The notes beneath the pieces are model-generated. The model saw nothing but the letters and a program-made list of their open reading frames with translations. It did not search any database and was not told where the DNA came from. From the NCBI GenBank assembly GCA_009837445.1, contig VXTM01000029.1:62001-126000 (forward strand): a stretch of DNA of 64,000 bases. The letters run 5' to 3'. The translations under genes were made by a program, and so were the position numbers. Within the stretch, counting starts at the first letter, position 1. Every line of letters begins with the position of its first letter. Source of the stretch: Acidimicrobiaceae bacterium. Its GTDB lineage: Bacteria > Actinomycetota > Acidimicrobiia > Acidimicrobiales > Aldehydirespiratoraceae. Of this stretch, positions 35,008 through 44,666 are shown piece by piece.

Positions 35008-38000
35008 CGGTCATCGGCCAGCGGGTAAGGCCCAACGAGTGGGAGGAGCGGACCTCGGGCGCGGCCGTCTACACCACGGACATCCGGCTGCCGGGAATGC
35101 TGGAAGCGCGCATACTGCGTAGCCCCCACCCCCACGCCGACATCAGCAGCATCGACACCAGCCGGGCCGCAGCCCTCCCCAAGGTGGTGGCTGTGATCAC
35201 TGCCGACGATCTGGGTGACCGCACCTACCTGCACCTCGGCGAGCCCTTCCGGGACCGGTCGGCGCTGGCCCGTGGACGGGTCCGTTTCGTCGGTGAGGAG
35301 GTGGCCGCGGTGGCGGCCCACACCCGAGCTGCGGCAGATGCTGCGCTCAGTCTGATCGACGTCGCCTACAAGCCGCGAGACGCGGTACTCAGCGTCCCGG
35401 TTGCCCGAGCAGCCGAAGCGCCGACCGTCCATGACGATGCCGTCGGAAACCTGGCCCTGCAGACGGTGCGCCCGTACGGCGACCCCGAAGCGGCCAGATC
35501 GGCCGCCGATGCCACCGTCAGTGGCGAGTACGTCTACCGGGCCGCGGCCCACGTCTGCCTGGAGCCGCATTCGATCGTGGCCCGGTGGGATCCGTCCCGC
35601 CAGCGGCTCGATCTGTGGGTGTCCACGCAGGCGCCCTACTTCGTGCGCAAGGAGGTCGCGCACATGCTCGACCTGCGTCCCGAGCAGATCCGCACCCACC
35701 CCGTGGCGGTGGGCGGCGGGTTCGGCGCCAAGGCCAAGGCCGGCTGCCACGAGGTAATCGCCGCCGCGCTGGCGATGAAGACGAAACATCCGGTGCGCCT
35801 CGTGCTCGACCGGGACGAGGAGTTCGCGGTCACAGCCGTGCGCCACGCCTTCAAGACCAACATTGCGACCGGTGCCCGCAGCGATGGCACGCTCACCCAC
35901 CGGGACTGCTACGTGACGGTCGACAACGGCGCCTACAACCACGCCGGACCGTCGGTGGCTGTCTACGCGACCATGCTGGCCGCGGGCCCCTACCGGCTCG
36001 AGGGCTGCGAGACCGCGGTGTCGCTCGTCTACACCAACAAACAACCCGGCGCCTCGTTCCGCGGCTACGGCAACCCGCAGATGACCTTCGCCACCGAGTC
36101 GCAGATCGACGAACTGGCCGGCAAGCTTGGCATGGACCCGCTCGAATTGCGGCTCCGCAACGCTCCGGCAAGCGGCGACACGACCCTGACCGGCTGGCGC
36201 TTGGGGTCGGCCCGCCTGACCGAATGCCTGCAACGGGCCCGTGACGAGATCGATTGGGACACCAAGCGAGCGCTGGGCGGCAGCGGGCGGGGGGTGGGTC
36301 TGGCCGCCGCCGTGCACGTGTCCGGAGCCAACGCCTTCGAGCACTCCGAGTCGAGCGAGGCCGCGGTGGAGGTCCGCGACGACGGCACCGCCCGGGTCTG
36401 CTTCGCGGGTGCCGACGCTGGCACCGGCCAGGCTGCGCTGCTGCGCCAGATCGCCGCCGACGAGTTGGGCCTCGACTTCGGCGACGTGTCCGTCACCATG
36501 ATGGACAGCCATGACGCCCCCCAGGACCTGGGTGCCTGGTCGTCAAGGGGCACCGTGTGGAGTGGCCACGCCACCGCCGATGCGGCCCGGGGAGCGGCCG
36601 ATGCCCTGAGAGGCGCCGCGGCGGCCAAGTTCGGCACCGATCCGGGCCAGGTGCAGCTGGTGGACGGCGAGGCCCGCTGCGGTGCCGACGCCGTGCCGGT
36701 GGGCGACCTGGTGGCCCTGACGGATGGCGCCGCCAGCGGGTGCCTGCGGGTCGAAGGCACCTACCTCACCGACGTCGACAAGATGGACAAGGTCCACGGC
36801 CTGAGCCACTTCTCGCCCGCGTACTCGTACTGCGTGCAGGCAGTCGAGGTGGAGGTCGACTACGCCACCGGCCAGGTCAGGGTGCTCGACGCGGTGACCG
36901 TGCATGATTCAGGCACCGCTCTCAACCCAGCCGCCGCCGAAGGCCAGGCGGTCGGCGCCATGGCCATGGGGCTGGGCGCGGCACTCAGCGAGGAACTCGT
37001 CTACGAGCAGGGCCGCCTGGTAAATCCCACCTTGCTCGAGTACCGGGCGCCCCGGGCCGGGGACCTTCCGCCCATCCGGGTAGTGCTTCTGGACGGGCAC
37101 GACCCGGCCGGCCCGTACGGCGCCAAGGGCATCGGCGAGATCGGGGTGGTGCCCACGCCCGCGGCGGTGGCCAACGCAGTGGCTCACGCCACCGGCGTGC
37201 GGGTCCGGGAGATCCCCATCACCCCCGACAAGCTTCTTAGACGCTTGGACGCCGACTCGTCGTCCGCTCGGATCGTAGGCCGCCGGCCGCTGACATCAGC
37301 CTTCTCCCTCCATCAGATGTGGACGGACCTGATTCGCAAGCTGTACGACCGCGGCCTCTTCCGGCTCCTGCACCGCGCCGGCTCCCGCCGGAGAGGACGA
37401 ACGAGCCGCATCGTCGGGTCAACGGAACCGGACGTCACCATCGAGCGACCCAGCACCGTGCACCTTGCCGTCGAGACGTCCACCGCGGGCTCGGATCCGG
37501 TTGACTACGTCGGGGGCGGCACCGACCTGCTCGTCGCCCAGCAGCAGGGACTGAGATCGCCGGTGCGCCTCATCGACACCACCTCAATCCGCGAATTGCG
37601 CCAGCTGGAAGACTCTCCTGAAGGCGACCTCCGTATCGGCGCCGCAGTCCTCCTCGAAGACCTGCGGCGCCGAATGTCGGACTCTGATAGCAGGCCGGGC
37701 GACACGATGCTGGCCGGCTTGTTGGAGGAACTCGCCACCCACCAGATCCGGGAACTGGCCACCACCGGCGGCAACCTGCTCCAGGACAAGCGCTGCAGCT
37801 TCTACCGGAACGGCTTCGACTGCTACAAGCGAGGCGGCTGGACCCGACCGTGCTACGCCCTGCTCGGCGATCACCGGTTCCACCACGCGGTGATCGGTGG
37901 CCACCGCTGCCAGGCGGTGACGCCGTCGGACCTCGCAACCGGGCTGCTGGCCCTTGACGCGGTCGCTCACAGCGTCCCACCCGGGTCCAAGCCGGGCCGC

Positions 38001-38447
38001 CGCCGGACCATCGACCAGCTCTACGCCGGTCCGGGCGAGCCCGACATGGCGGCCGGCGAACTGATCACGATGCTGGAGGTGCCCGCCGCAGCCAGGGCCA
38101 GGCCCGCCGCGTTCGAGAAGCTCAAGCTCTACGCGGGCGACTTCGCGGTGTGTTCGGCTGCGGTGTCGCTCGAGCTGGAGGACGACGGGGTCACCATCGC
38201 CGGCGCACGAGTATCGCTGGGCGCGGTAGCCCCCAAGCCGTACCGGGCCACCCGCAGCGAGAAGCGCCTGATCGGCGCCAGCCTGAGTGACGGACAAGCC
38301 TTGAAGGAGGCCTCATGGGCCTGGACCGCGGAGACAACCCCCCTGCTCGGCAACGTCTGGAAGGTACAGGCCACCTGCGGCTTACTCCTCCGGGCCTTGA
38401 ACCGCGCTGCGAGCACGGCGGCCAGCGAGCGATCAGGCAACGAATAA
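35004..38447 (+). CDS. Molybdenum hydroxylase: Mo-cofactor subunit fused to FAD-binding subunit
   Basis: 1,147 residues. Residues about 1-760 are a xanthine-dehydrogenase-type molybdopterin-binding subunit (VGGGFGAKAKAG, GASFRGYGNPQ, catalytic Glu712 in KGIGEIGVVPTP). A linker of about 70 residues, rich in Arg and Ser, follows. Residues about 830-1147 are the FAD-binding subunit (VGGGTDLL, TTGGNLLQDKRCSFYR, DCYKRGG, GGHRCQAVTPSDLA), closest in style to 4-hydroxybenzoyl-CoA reductase beta chains. These are normally separate genes, or in eukaryotes one chain in the order FeS-FAD-Mo. Fusing Mo before FAD, with FeS as a separate gene, is unusual. It should hydroxylate a heteroaromatic or aldehyde substrate. 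Confidence 0.9.
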   Translation: MTVIGQRVRPNEWEERTSGAAVYTTDIRLPGMLEARILRSPHPHADISSIDTSRAAALPKVVAVITADDLGDRTYLHLGEPFRDRSALARGRVRFVGEEVAAVAAHTRAAADAALSLIDVAYKPRDAVLSVPVARAAEAPTVHDDAVGNLALQTVRPYGDPEAARSAADATVSGEYVYRAAAHVCLEPHSIVARWDPSRQRLDLWVSTQAPYFVRKEVAHMLDLRPEQIRTHPVAVGGGFGAKAKAGCHEVIAAALAMKTKHPVRLVLDRDEEFAVTAVRHAFKTNIATGARSDGTLTHRDCYVTVDNGAYNHAGPSVAVYATMLAAGPYRLEGCETAVSLVYTNKQPGASFRGYGNPQMTFATESQIDELAGKLGMDPLELRLRNAPASGDTTLTGWRLGSARLTECLQRARDEIDWDTKRALGGSGRGVGLAAAVHVSGANAFEHSESSEAAVEVRDDGTARVCFAGADAGTGQAALLRQIAADELGLDFGDVSVTMMDSHDAPQDLGAWSSRGTVWSGHATADAARGAADALRGAAAAKFGTDPGQVQLVDGEARCGADAVPVGDLVALTDGAASGCLRVEGTYLTDVDKMDKVHGLSHFSPAYSYCVQAVEVEVDYATGQVRVLDAVTVHDSGTALNPAAAEGQAVGAMAMGLGAALSEELVYEQGRLVNPTLLEYRAPRAGDLPPIRVVLLDGHDPAGPYGAKGIGEIGVVPTPAAVANAVAHATGVRVREIPITPDKLLRRLDADSSSARIVGRRPLTSAFSLHQMWTDLIRKLYDRGLFRLLHRAGSRRRGRTSRIVGSTEPDVTIERPSTVHLAVETSTAGSDPVDYVGGGTDLLVAQQQGLRSPVRLIDTTSIRELRQLEDSPEGDLRIGAAVLLEDLRRRMSDSDSRPGDTMLAGLLEELATHQIRELATTGGNLLQDKRCSFYRNGFDCYKRGGWTRPCYALLGDHRFHHAVIGGHRCQAVTPSDLATGLLALDAVAHSVPPGSKPGRRRTIDQLYAGPGEPDMAAGELITMLEVPAAARARPAAFEKLKLYAGDFAVCSAAVSLELEDDGVTIAGARVSLGAVAPKPYRATRSEKRLIGASLSDGQALKEASWAWTAETTPLLGNVWKVQATCGLLLRALNRAASTAASERSGNE

Positions 38448-38469
38448 CAGATATTTTGATGATGTTACA

Positions 38470-38498
38470 TTGTCATAGGAGACAGCGGCCGCTACGCT
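38470..38498 (+). promoter_or_regulatory. Candidate sigma70-type promoter
   Basis: TTGTCA (38470-38475), a 17-base spacer and TACGCT (38493-38498) lie in a short AT-richer gap, 33 bases upstream of the ATG at 38531. Spacing is ideal and both hexamers are partial matches. Confidence 0.4.
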
Positions 38499-38530
38499 AA
38501 TTCGGGAGCCCAGAACAGGAGGTGAGCCCG

Positions 38531-38953
38531 ATGGCAGCAACTGGCACGACCGCAGAACAGCCTGCCGCCGGCGACGCGGCCGCTGATCGTGCCGCCGCGC
38601 TGTTCGCGGACGCCCGGGCGCTGCACGACGCCGCGCTGGCCCGCTTGGACGCGGGCGACATCCGAGACGCCGCCGAGAAGGCCTGGTGCGCCACCAAGCG
38701 CGCCGCCGACGGGCTCATCGTGGCCCGCACCGGCGAAGAACCGGCCAAGTCGCCCATCACCACGCAAGAACTGCGCCGCCTGGCCCGCCTCGACGATGGC
38801 GTCAGCCGGTTGACCGGCCACTATCACACCGCCCGGGACGTTCTGCACGGCGACTGCTTCTACCTGGGTCTCTGCGAGCGAGCCGACATCAGGACACTCC
38901 TTGGCGAGACCAGCGACTACATCCGCGAAGCCGAGCGCCTCGCCGCAACCTAG
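38531..38953 (+). CDS. Small helical HEPN/PaREP1-like protein
   Basis: 140 residues from ATG 38531; AGGAGG 8 bases upstream favours it over the GTG at 38522, which overlaps that site. An Ala-rich helical N-terminus (ADRAAALFADARALHDAAL) is followed by AEKAWCATKRAADGLI and GHYHTARDVLHGDCFY, the repeated long-helix pattern seen in HEPN/PaREP1-type proteins. No clear Rx4-6H RNase motif and no adjacent nucleotidyltransferase are seen, so a toxin role is not supported. The stop shares bases with the convergent CoA-ligase stop (CTAG). Confidence 0.5.
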   Translation: MAATGTTAEQPAAGDAAADRAAALFADARALHDAALARLDAGDIRDAAEKAWCATKRAADGLIVARTGEEPAKSPITTQELRRLARLDDGVSRLTGHYHTARDVLHGDCFYLGLCERADIRTLLGETSDYIREAERLAAT

Positions 38954-40509
38954 TCGCCCTCCAGCGGCCGTACCGCGGCTTGTTCGGCCAGGAGGAACTT
39001 GCGGATCTTGCCGACGCTGGTGCGGGGCAGCTCATCGATCAGGGTGATGTCGACCGGGCGCTTGGCCTTGGCCAGGCGGTTGGTGCACCAGGCGTTCAAA
39101 TCGTCGACAGACGGCGGGGCCGACGGATCGGCGGCGACCACGAAGGCCACCGGCACCTCGTCGCGGATCTCGTCGGGGCGGCCCACCACTGCGGCCTCCA
39201 GCACCGACGGGTGCTCGGCCAGCGTGGACTCGACCTCGACGATCGAGACGTTCTCGCCGGAGACCTTCAGCACGTCGGAGCGCCGCCCGTCGAAGTAGTG
39301 ACGGCCCGTCTCGTCGCGCACCGCCCGGTCGCCGGTCAGGAACCAGCCGTCCCGGAAGCTGGCCGTGGTGATGTCGGGCGCGTCGAGGTAGCCGGCGAAC
39401 AGGGTGATGCCGGGCTCGCCGCCCACGACAACCTCGCCCACAACGCCGGGCTCGACCGACGCTCCGGACGCGTCCTGAACATCCACCGAGCAGCCCGGCG
39501 AGACCCGGCCCATGGAGGCGTGGTGGGGGTCGGCCGCCTCGTCGGTCAGGACCGCGGGGATGGTCTCGGTCATGCCGTAGAGCTGGCGGGGCCGGCAGCC
39601 GAACCATTGCGCCACCGTGGAGTACTGGTCGGCGGAGATGTTCTGCGCGTACCAGCAGTGGCGCAGCCGCGCCCCGGCGGCGGGTCGGCCGCGGGCCAGG
39701 ATCATGCGGATCGGCGCGGCGAAGAGGCTGGCGCAAGTGGCCGAGTGGCGGGCCGCGGCCGGCAGGAAGCCCGACGCCGAGAAGGCCGGCATCAGAGCCA
39801 CGCTGGCACCGGCCCAGATGGCCGAGGCGAACGAGTAGTACTGCGCGTTGGCGTGGAACAGGGGAAGCACCACCAGCTGGCGGTCGTCACCGGTGAGCCC
39901 GGCCGCGTCAGCCATCACCTTGCCCGCAAAGGCGTAGTTAGCTTGGGTCACCTCCACGCCCTTGGGTCGGCCGGTGGTGCCGGACGTGAACATCACCGCA
40001 GCCCGATCGCGCAGGCCGGGCGCCGGCCTCTGCGATGCCGCAAGGGGTGCCGCGTCGAACAGGGCCAGCGCGGTGTCGGCCTCGTCGATCTCGATCACGG
40101 GCAAGTCCGGACGCCCCGCCTCGTCGACCGCGGCCCGGTAGGTGCCGGCCCGGGCACCGGCGCACAGACCGACCGCCGGGCCGGTGCGCTCGATGTGACC
40201 GGCCAGCTCCGGGGCGCGGCCCATCGGGTCCGACGGGACGATCCAGGCGCCGAGCCGGGTGGCGGCCAGCCACGCCGCGATGAACGTCGGCGAGTTGGTC
40301 AGGGCCAGATGGACGGCCGATCCGGGCCCGGCGCCGAGCACGGCCAGCGTCGCCGCCACCCGGTCCACCACCTGGTCGAAGTCGCCGTAGGACCACTGGG
40401 CGACGTCGGTGCCGGGGGTCTCGAAGACCAGGAACGTCTCGTCGGCCCGGCCAGCCACGGCCCGGTCCCACACCGCCGCGAACGGCACAGGTTGAGCCCA
40501 GGCAGTCAC
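38950..40509 (-). CDS. AMP-dependent acyl-CoA synthetase/ligase
   Basis: 519 residues from GTG 40509, whose GTGA overlaps the HyuB stop. Adenylate-forming motifs: MFTSGTTGRPKGVEVT (P-loop, about residue 175), YGMTETIPA, WFLTGDRAVRD, and FDGRRSDVLKVSGENVS with the hinge; the C-terminal catalytic Lys is in RTSVGKIRKFLL. It activates a carboxylic acid as CoA thioester. As last gene of the HyuA/HyuB operon it may activate the acid released by the hydantoinase-type reaction. Substrate not determinable. Confidence 0.9.
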   Translation of the reverse strand: MTAWAQPVPFAAVWDRAVAGRADETFLVFETPGTDVAQWSYGDFDQVVDRVAATLAVLGAGPGSAVHLALTNSPTFIAAWLAATRLGAWIVPSDPMGRAPELAGHIERTGPAVGLCAGARAGTYRAAVDEAGRPDLPVIEIDEADTALALFDAAPLAASQRPAPGLRDRAAVMFTSGTTGRPKGVEVTQANYAFAGKVMADAAGLTGDDRQLVVLPLFHANAQYYSFASAIWAGASVALMPAFSASGFLPAAARHSATCASLFAAPIRMILARGRPAAGARLRHCWYAQNISADQYSTVAQWFGCRPRQLYGMTETIPAVLTDEAADPHHASMGRVSPGCSVDVQDASGASVEPGVVGEVVVGGEPGITLFAGYLDAPDITTASFRDGWFLTGDRAVRDETGRHYFDGRRSDVLKVSGENVSIVEVESTLAEHPSVLEAAVVGRPDEIRDEVPVAFVVAADPSAPPSVDDLNAWCTNRLAKAKRPVDITLIDELPRTSVGKIRKFLLAEQAAVRPLEGD

Positions 40510-42152
40510 CGGGTGGCCAACAGTCCCCGATCCTCGCCGTCGCCCGGGACGCCCGGCTCGCCGTACCCGCCGCCGCCGGGCAGCTCCAGGCGCACGCTGT
40601 CGCCGGGCTGCAGCGTGATGCGGGTCTGGGTGGTGACCGGCTCGCCGTTCACCTGGAACGAACCGGAGGCGCCCGGCTCGCCCCCGAAGATGCCCTGGGG
40701 CGGCTCGGTCAGGCGGCTGGTCACCGCGTTGAGCTGCCAGGGCCGTGCCGTGTCCACCTCGAACTCGATCACCTGGCCCAGGCCGCCGGGCTGTGCGCCC
40801 GCCCCTCCCGAGCCGGGCCGCAGCGCCTTCCGCAGGAACCGCACCGGGGCGGAGGCCTCGACCACCTCGATGGGCACCGCCGACACGCCGGTGGGATAGG
40901 AGCAGGCGTCGAGTCCGGGCTTGGAGGCCCGGGCGCCCACCCCGCCCGCATAGGTGAACATGGCGGTGATGAACGGCGACCCGTCCTCGTGGTGACCGTT
41001 GATCTGCATCGTCCACACTGCGCCGGCGCCCTCGGCCATGGCCCCGTCGGGCTTCACCTGGGCCAGCGCCTTCAGCAGCGCGTTCGGCAGGAACATGCCG
41101 ACCACATGGCGGGCCGTGCCCGGCTGCGGGGGCACCGCGTGCACCACCGACCCCTCCGGAGCCCGCATCCGGATGGGCGCCAGGCTGCCGTGGTTGTTGG
41201 GAATGTCGGGATTGAGCACCGAGCGCACCGTGAACGTGGTGTAGGCGTGGGTGTAGTTGCGGACCACGTTGATGCCCCACGGGCTGGCGTCGCTGGAGCC
41301 CTCGTAGTCGACGATGATCTCCCCGGCGTCGGGATCCACCGTCATGGAGCACACGATGTCGACCGTGCTCCCGTCAGCCAGGTCAAGGACGGCCGACGCG
41401 TCGTGGGTGCCCGCATCGAGCTCGCGGATAGTGGCCCTGGTGGCCGCCTCAGACCGCTCGATGATCTCGTCGGCCAAGTCCTCGATGTCGTCGAGCCCGT
41501 GGGTGTCGCACAACGTAGCCAGCCGCTGGGCCCCCACCTCCCCCGACGCCATCTGGGCGTGCAGGTCGCCAGCCATGTGGTCGGGCTGGCGGACGTTGGA
41601 GAGGATGAACTTCCAGACGTCGCCGTTGCGCTCGGAGCCTCCGGAGCCGTCGCCCGCCATCAGCTTGCAGATCGGGATCCACAGGCCCTCCTCGAAGCAG
41701 TCCCTCCCGCCGGCGCCGATGCCGTAGCCGCCCACGTCGGTGTGATGGATGGTGGACCCGAACAGGGCGATGAGCCGGGGCTTGCTGCCGGCCGCGGGGG
41801 TGCGCCAGGCCGGCACTAGCACGGTGACGTCGAGGAGCTGGCCCGCCGTTTTGTAGGGGTCGTTGGTGATCAGCACGTCGCCGGGCACCAGGGAGTCCAC
41901 TGGATACTCCTCGAGCATGGCGGCCGCACCCAGGGCCAGGCTGTTGATGTGGCCCGGTGTGCCGGTGACGGCTTGGGCCACCATCCGGCCCCGGCGGTCG
42001 AACACGGCGTTGGCCAGGTCTCCGGCCTCCCGCACGATCGGGCTGAACGCGGCCCGCTGCAGGGCCCGGGCCTGCTCGTTCACGGTGGAGATCAGCGACT
42101 GCCACAGGATCTCCAGCTCCACGGGGTCAAAGGTGCGGGTTGCGCTGCTCAT
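40506..42152 (-). CDS. hyuB: Hydantoinase B/oxoprolinase family protein
   Basis: 548 residues from ATG 42152. Family hallmarks: DPVELEILWQSLISTVNEQARALQR at the start, FSPIVREAGDLANAVFD, GTPGHINSL, DVLITNDPYKTAGQLLD, STIHHTDVGG, and the Gly-rich C-terminal PGGGGYGEP. It forms a complex with HyuA for ATP-dependent opening of a cyclic amide (hydantoin, 5-oxoproline) or carboxylation of small ketones. ATG overlaps the HyuA stop (ATGA), and the downstream CoA ligase overlaps by GTGA. Confidence 0.92.
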   Translation of the reverse strand: MSSATRTFDPVELEILWQSLISTVNEQARALQRAAFSPIVREAGDLANAVFDRRGRMVAQAVTGTPGHINSLALGAAAMLEEYPVDSLVPGDVLITNDPYKTAGQLLDVTVLVPAWRTPAAGSKPRLIALFGSTIHHTDVGGYGIGAGGRDCFEEGLWIPICKLMAGDGSGGSERNGDVWKFILSNVRQPDHMAGDLHAQMASGEVGAQRLATLCDTHGLDDIEDLADEIIERSEAATRATIRELDAGTHDASAVLDLADGSTVDIVCSMTVDPDAGEIIVDYEGSSDASPWGINVVRNYTHAYTTFTVRSVLNPDIPNNHGSLAPIRMRAPEGSVVHAVPPQPGTARHVVGMFLPNALLKALAQVKPDGAMAEGAGAVWTMQINGHHEDGSPFITAMFTYAGGVGARASKPGLDACSYPTGVSAVPIEVVEASAPVRFLRKALRPGSGGAGAQPGGLGQVIEFEVDTARPWQLNAVTSRLTEPPQGIFGGEPGASGSFQVNGEPVTTQTRITLQPGDSVRLELPGGGGYGEPGVPGDGEDRGLLATR

Positions 42153-44233
42153 GATCGGCTCCTGGTGGCCACCAAACTGCCGTCGGGCGCCACTTCGGTC
42201 CGCCACCCGGAGCGGATGACCGTGGTGGTCTCCCGCTCCTCCACGATGGCCGGCCCCTCGAACGCCGCTCCCACACCGAGATCCTGCCTCCGGTACACCG
42301 GCACCACAAGCGGATCAGCCCCCCGCTGGAGGACCACGGGGCGGCGCGATACCGGCTCCGCCGTCCCGCCCGCGACTCCGGCCACCACTTCGGGCGTCAC
42401 CGCGGCCTCGGCCGCGTAGGCCGACAGCCGCCACGTCACCGCCTCGATCTCCACGTCGGGGATGGTCATGCCGTAGATCCGCCGGTACTCGGCCTCGAAG
42501 GCCTCCACCACCTCGGTGTCCGAGGCGGGCCACGACTCGCCGGAGCCCAGCCAGACCGTGATCTCGTTGCCCTGACCGGAGTACCGGGCGTCCAGCCCGT
42601 AGCGGAAGCGCACCTCGGCCTCGGGCACGCCGGCCGCCAGCAGCACCCTGCGCCCCTCGCCCCGGAGCTCGTCCAGCAGCCGGTCCCGCTCGGCCCCGTC
42701 GACGCTGCCCAGCAGCCGGGGCATCGAGCGAGCCAGATCGATCCGCACCGGTGACACCAGCGTCCCGAACGCCGACAGCACGCTCGCGTTCGGCGGGAAG
42801 ACGATCTTGTCGCTCTCCAGGAGGTCGGCGACACCGCAGGCATGCACCGGGCCGGCGCCGCCGAAGGCCAGGATGGTGACCCCACGCAGGTCGACGCCCT
42901 GCTCGACGCCGTGCATCCGGGCCGCGGCGGCCATGTTCTGATCCACCACCTCGGAGATGCCGGCCGCGGTGTCCATCACCGGCAGGCCGAGCCCGCCAGC
43001 GGCGGCCGCCACCGCCGCGGCAGCCGCGTCACCGTCGAGGGGCATGTCGCCGCCCAGGAAGGCATCAGGGTCGAGCAGGCCCAGCACCACGTCGGCGTCG
43101 GTCACCGCGGCCGTCCTGCCGCCTCGGCCGTAGGACGCCGGTCCCGGATCGGCGCCCGCCGACTCCGGGCCCACCTTCAGCAGGCCGAACCGGTCGAGCC
43201 GGGCCAGTGAGCCCCCGCCCGCACCGATCTCAACGAGGTCCACCGACGGCACCGATACCGGGAACCCGGACCCCTTCTTGAACCGGTAGATCCTGGCGAC
43301 CTCGAAGGTGTTGGTGAGGGCCGGCTCGCCGTCGGTGACCAGGCAGGCCTTGGCGGTGGTGCCGCCCATGTCGAAGCAGAGCAGGCGCTCCGACCCGAGC
43401 CGATCAGCATACCACTTGCCGGCCAGCGCGCCGGCCGCCGGCCCCGACTCCACCAGCCGGATCGGGCCACGTGCGGCGTCGTCGGCCGACACCACCCCGC
43501 CGTTGGACAGCATCATCAGCACCGACCCGCCGAACCCCTCGGCCGAGAGCCACTTCTGCAGTTCATCCAGGTAGGGGCCGATGACCGGCATGGTCGCCGC
43601 GTTGCAGGCCGCGGTGATCATCCGGGGGTACTCGCGGATCTGCGGTGATATCTCCGCAGAGATGCACACCGGCACACCCAGATCTTCTTGCAGGCGCGAC
43701 GCCACCGCCTGCTCGTTGGTCGGATTCACATAGGAGTTGAGGAGGCACACCGCCACCGACTCCACCCCGGCCGCCGCGAGCTCGGAGCACAGGCGGTCGA
43801 GGTCCGCCTCGGAGGGTTCGGCCAGCACCTCGCCCGTTGCCGAGGTGCGCTCGTCGATCTCGAAGGTCAGATCCCGGCCGATGGGAGGATCGGGGAACTC
43901 GATCTGCAGGTCGTACATGTCGTAGCGATGCTCGTCGCGTATCAGCAGCGTGTCGCCGAAGCCGGTGGTTGTGACCAGCCCGGCCCGTCCGGTGCGTCCG
44001 GTGATCAGCGAGTTGGTGATCAGCGTGGTGGCATGCACGATGGGCGCGGTTATGTCCGGTGGCGCCACGCCGGCCTTGGCCAGCAGCGCGGTCACCCCGG
44101 TGCGCACCCCTTCGAGCGGCGCCTCGGGGGTGGTGAGCGTCTTGTCCACCGCGACTCGACCCGACTCGGCGTCGAGCAGCACCACGTCGGTGAAGGTTCC
44201 CCCGATGTCTACAGCCAGCCGCCAGTCGGCCAT
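42149..44233 (-). CDS. hyuA: Hydantoinase A/oxoprolinase family protein
   Basis: 694 residues. N-terminal Hydant_A_N ATPase-like motif LAVDIGGTFTDVVLLD, then VHATTLITNSLI and the central domain with FDMGGTTAKACLV, GAGGGSLARLD, GPESAGADPGPASYG and FGGAGPVHACG. Partner of HyuB, with which it overlaps. The specific reaction in this family (N-methylhydantoin, oxoproline, acetone) cannot be told from sequence; the neighbouring cupin, VOC and CoA-ligase genes suggest catabolism of a small cyclic or aromatic compound. Confidence 0.92.
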   Translation of the reverse strand: MADWRLAVDIGGTFTDVVLLDAESGRVAVDKTLTTPEAPLEGVRTGVTALLAKAGVAPPDITAPIVHATTLITNSLITGRTGRAGLVTTTGFGDTLLIRDEHRYDMYDLQIEFPDPPIGRDLTFEIDERTSATGEVLAEPSEADLDRLCSELAAAGVESVAVCLLNSYVNPTNEQAVASRLQEDLGVPVCISAEISPQIREYPRMITAACNAATMPVIGPYLDELQKWLSAEGFGGSVLMMLSNGGVVSADDAARGPIRLVESGPAAGALAGKWYADRLGSERLLCFDMGGTTAKACLVTDGEPALTNTFEVARIYRFKKGSGFPVSVPSVDLVEIGAGGGSLARLDRFGLLKVGPESAGADPGPASYGRGGRTAAVTDADVVLGLLDPDAFLGGDMPLDGDAAAAAVAAAAGGLGLPVMDTAAGISEVVDQNMAAAARMHGVEQGVDLRGVTILAFGGAGPVHACGVADLLESDKIVFPPNASVLSAFGTLVSPVRIDLARSMPRLLGSVDGAERDRLLDELRGEGRRVLLAAGVPEAEVRFRYGLDARYSGQGNEITVWLGSGESWPASDTEVVEAFEAEYRRIYGMTIPDVEIEAVTWRLSAYAAEAAVTPEVVAGVAGGTAEPVSRRPVVLQRGADPLVVPVYRRQDLGVGAAFEGPAIVEERETTTVIRSGWRTEVAPDGSLVATRSRS

Positions 44234-44245
44234 GAGTAGCGGATT

Positions 44246-44641
44246 TCAGCCGGTGGTGGCCAGGTCGGTGCGGGGCGGGGCGAACACGTCGAGAATCCAG
44301 CACTCCCCGTACTTGTCGTCCCCGATGAAGACCGAGTCGCCGTGCCACACCGAGCGGGGCGCCAGGTACGAGTCGCCCTCGCCGAGCACGATGCGCTCGT
44401 CGTTGGCGCCCTCGGGCCCGATGCGGAAGTCGAGCTTGCCCTTCATGATTATGCCGAGTTGCTCGTTCTCGGTGTGGTTGTGAAGCACCGATCCCACCGC
44501 GCCCCCGGCGATGCGCCAGAAGCAGAATTGAAGGTGCTCGCCGGTGATCACCCGGTGCCTGAAGCCGGGACGGGCCGTCTCGACGAAGGCGTCGTCGTCA
44601 AGGAAGTAGCAATACGGGTTGCCGAGGCCTTCGACGTTCAT
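44246..44641 (-). CDS. Cupin-domain protein
   Basis: 131 residues from ATG 44641. One conserved beta-barrel cupin: motif 1 is GSVLHNHTENEQLGIIMKGKLDF (His, His, Glu metal ligands), motif 2 is GDSYLAPRSVWHG. C-terminal ECWILDVFAPPRTD is typical of small enzyme-like cupins. The gene lies 12 bases upstream of HyuA on the same strand and so is probably part of the operon; an isomerase or dioxygenase role is possible. Confidence 0.82.
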   Translation of the reverse strand: MNVEGLGNPYCYFLDDDAFVETARPGFRHRVITGEHLQFCFWRIAGGAVGSVLHNHTENEQLGIIMKGKLDFRIGPEGANDERIVLGEGDSYLAPRSVWHGDSVFIGDDKYGECWILDVFAPPRTDLATTG

Positions 44642-44666
44642 GGGCGTGCTGCTCCTTCGTGTGCGC

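Noticed and set aside
38531-38953. HEPN toxin of an MNT-HEPN toxin-antitoxin pair
   Set aside because: No nucleotidyltransferase gene is adjacent and no clear RNase motif is seen.
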